Origin: Candidatus Falkowiibacteriota bacterium
Lineage (GTDB): Bacteria; Patescibacteriota; Patescibacteriia; Patescibacteriales; JALSMD01
Length of the DNA: 6,545 nt
NCBI GenBank assembly: GCA_026987855.1
Contig: JALSMD010000131.1
Location: forward strand, 1 to 6,545
Direction: 5' to 3'
In this document: piece after piece, positions 5,705 to 6,545 of the stretch
Position numbering within the stretch: position 1 is the first letter of the stretch
Layout: every line of letters begins with the position of its first letter
Translations under genes and position numbers: made by a program
The notes under the pieces: model-generated
What the model was told of the DNA's origin: nothing
The model's input: the letters and a program-made list of their open reading frames with translations, nothing else
Database searches by the model: none

Positions 5705-6545
5705 ATGGCAAAATATAAAGGCAAAATTATTACTTTAAAAGGCGGTGTAGTAGAGGTAAAATTTGCTAATAAATTACCTCCCTTAAATTCTGTCTTAAAA
5801 ACCAGGGATGGTAAAAGTTTTTTAGAAGTGCTTGAGCAGAAAGATTTGACAAGCGTTAAAGCTGTAATTTTATTTAGCAAAGAAAACATTATTAGGGGGC
5901 AAGAAGTTTTTGGTAGCGGCGAAGAAATAAGTTTACGACTGAGTAAAGAAATTTTAGGAAGAATGTTTGATGCTTTTGGTAGGCCAATAGATGGCATACC
6001 ATTATCACGTGGCGACAAAGTTTCTATTTATAAAAACAATTTTTATAAACAAGCAGATAAGATAAATTTTAATAAGAAAGTATTAGAAACAGGTATCAAA
6101 GTAATTGACCTGTTAACCCCCTTTTGTTATGGAGATAAAATTGGCCTATTTGGTGGTGCTGGAGTGGGTAAAACAATTTTAATTACAGAATTGATGCACA
6201 ATATCTCTTTAAAAAAGCTCGGATATTCTGTTTTTGCTGGAATAGGAGAGCGTGTGCGCGAGGGGAATGAACTTTACAATACTTTACAAAAATTGAATGT
6301 CCTTGATAAAACAGTTTTATTTTTTGGAGAAATGGATAAGGGACCAGGAGCGCGTTTAAGAGCTGGTCTTTCAGCAGTAACGACAGCTGAATTTTTAAGA
6401 GATTCTTTTGGCAAAAATGTCTTATTTTTTATTGATAATATTTTTCGTTACGCTATGGCTGGAATGGAATTGGGTTCTATTCTGGGAAAAGTTCCCTCTG
6501 AGCTTGGATATCAGGCTACCCTTGAAAAAGATTTAGCTCTTTTGG
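5705..6545 (+). CDS. atpD: F-type ATPase beta subunit, divergent, 3' partial
   Basis: Beta carries the catalytic sites of F1. The first 280 codons are present and the window ends inside the gene; the DELSEED lever and C-terminal domain are not visible. Seen: crown domain with EILGRMFDAFGRPIDG; ETGIKVIDLLTPF; Walker A GGAGVGKT (150-157, lysine K156); GIGERVREGNELY with the catalytic glutamate at E182 (E. coli E181); and FFIDNIFRY with D244 and R248 in the Walker B region. These argue for an active ATPase. Deviations include MDKGPGAR (210-217) for MNEPPGAR, VSIYKNNF (106-113) where the family usually has a P-I-H-R-x-A-P-type segment, EISLRLSK for the usual PI.VPVG segment, and FSKENIIRG for the usual .D...GLVRG. 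ATG 5705 follows the atpG stop by nine bases with no Shine-Dalgarno sequence; it gives a family-typical N-terminus, and P-loop numbering within one residue of E. coli. An epsilon gene (atpC) is expected next. Confidence 0.95.
   Translation, partial: MAKYKGKIITLKGGVVEVKFANKLPPLNSVLKTRDGKSFLEVLEQKDLTSVKAVILFSKENIIRGQEVFGSGEEISLRLSKEILGRMFDAFGRPIDGIPLSRGDKVSIYKNNFYKQADKINFNKKVLETGIKVIDLLTPFCYGDKIGLFGGAGVGKTILITELMHNISLKKLGYSVFAGIGERVREGNELYNTLQKLNVLDKTVLFFGEMDKGPGARLRAGLSAVTTAEFLRDSFGKNVLFFIDNIFRYAMAGMELGSILGKVPSELGYQATLEKDLALL

Noticed and set aside
5677..6018. 113-codon minus-strand ORF over the atpD start
   Set aside because: It is antisense to the conserved beta crown domain; the + strand reading has clear homology.
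5705..6545. Membership in the N-ATPase type or in flagellar/type III secretion ATPases
   Set aside because: N-ATPase operons start with atpD and place atpA-atpG last, and FliI-type ATPases have no gamma partner; here the order is alpha-gamma-beta with a recognisable gamma.

Overview
The window looks like a piece of a small, AT-rich bacterial genome, most likely from the Candidate Phyla Radiation (Patescibacteria). Three things point there: the low G+C composition, SecA with an insertion of about 25 residues before its 'YGTNNEFGFDYLRDN' motif that I remember from CPR and Chloroflexi SecA proteins, and genes that mostly lack Shine-Dalgarno sequences. The lineage is an inference; no 16S rRNA or other marker is present. 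TGA is read as stop (secA ends on TGA directly after its zinc-binding tail), so the Gracilibacteria/SR1 recoding of TGA as glycine does not apply.

Layout, all genes on the + strand. Bases 1-44 form a long, nearly symmetrical hairpin with A and T tracts, a terminator that could work in both directions. Bases 135-202 hold a good sigma70-type promoter and a ribosome binding site for secA (203-2995), a complete preprotein translocase ATPase. A 373-base gap follows (2996-3368). It starts with a strong extended -10 promoter, then has a 21-bp tandem repeat, a short GC hairpin followed by six T, and a second possible promoter. After it come three tightly spaced genes for F-type ATPase subunits: alpha (atpA, 3369-4832), gamma (atpG, 4841-5695) and beta (atpD, 5705 to the window end, partial).

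The alpha-gamma-beta order is the standard F1 order, and the beta Walker A and catalytic glutamate and the alpha arginine finger are intact, so a working rotary F1 hexamer is plausible. The set is nevertheless unusual. No atpB, atpE, atpF or atpH lies directly upstream. Alpha lacks the N-terminal segment that binds delta in ordinary F1. All three subunits have lost residues that are usually near-invariant. The most interesting reading is a divergent F1-like module, either separated from its F0 genes or a second, specialised ATPase. The part that would decide this (the rest of beta, epsilon, anything after it, and the rest of the genome) is outside the window.
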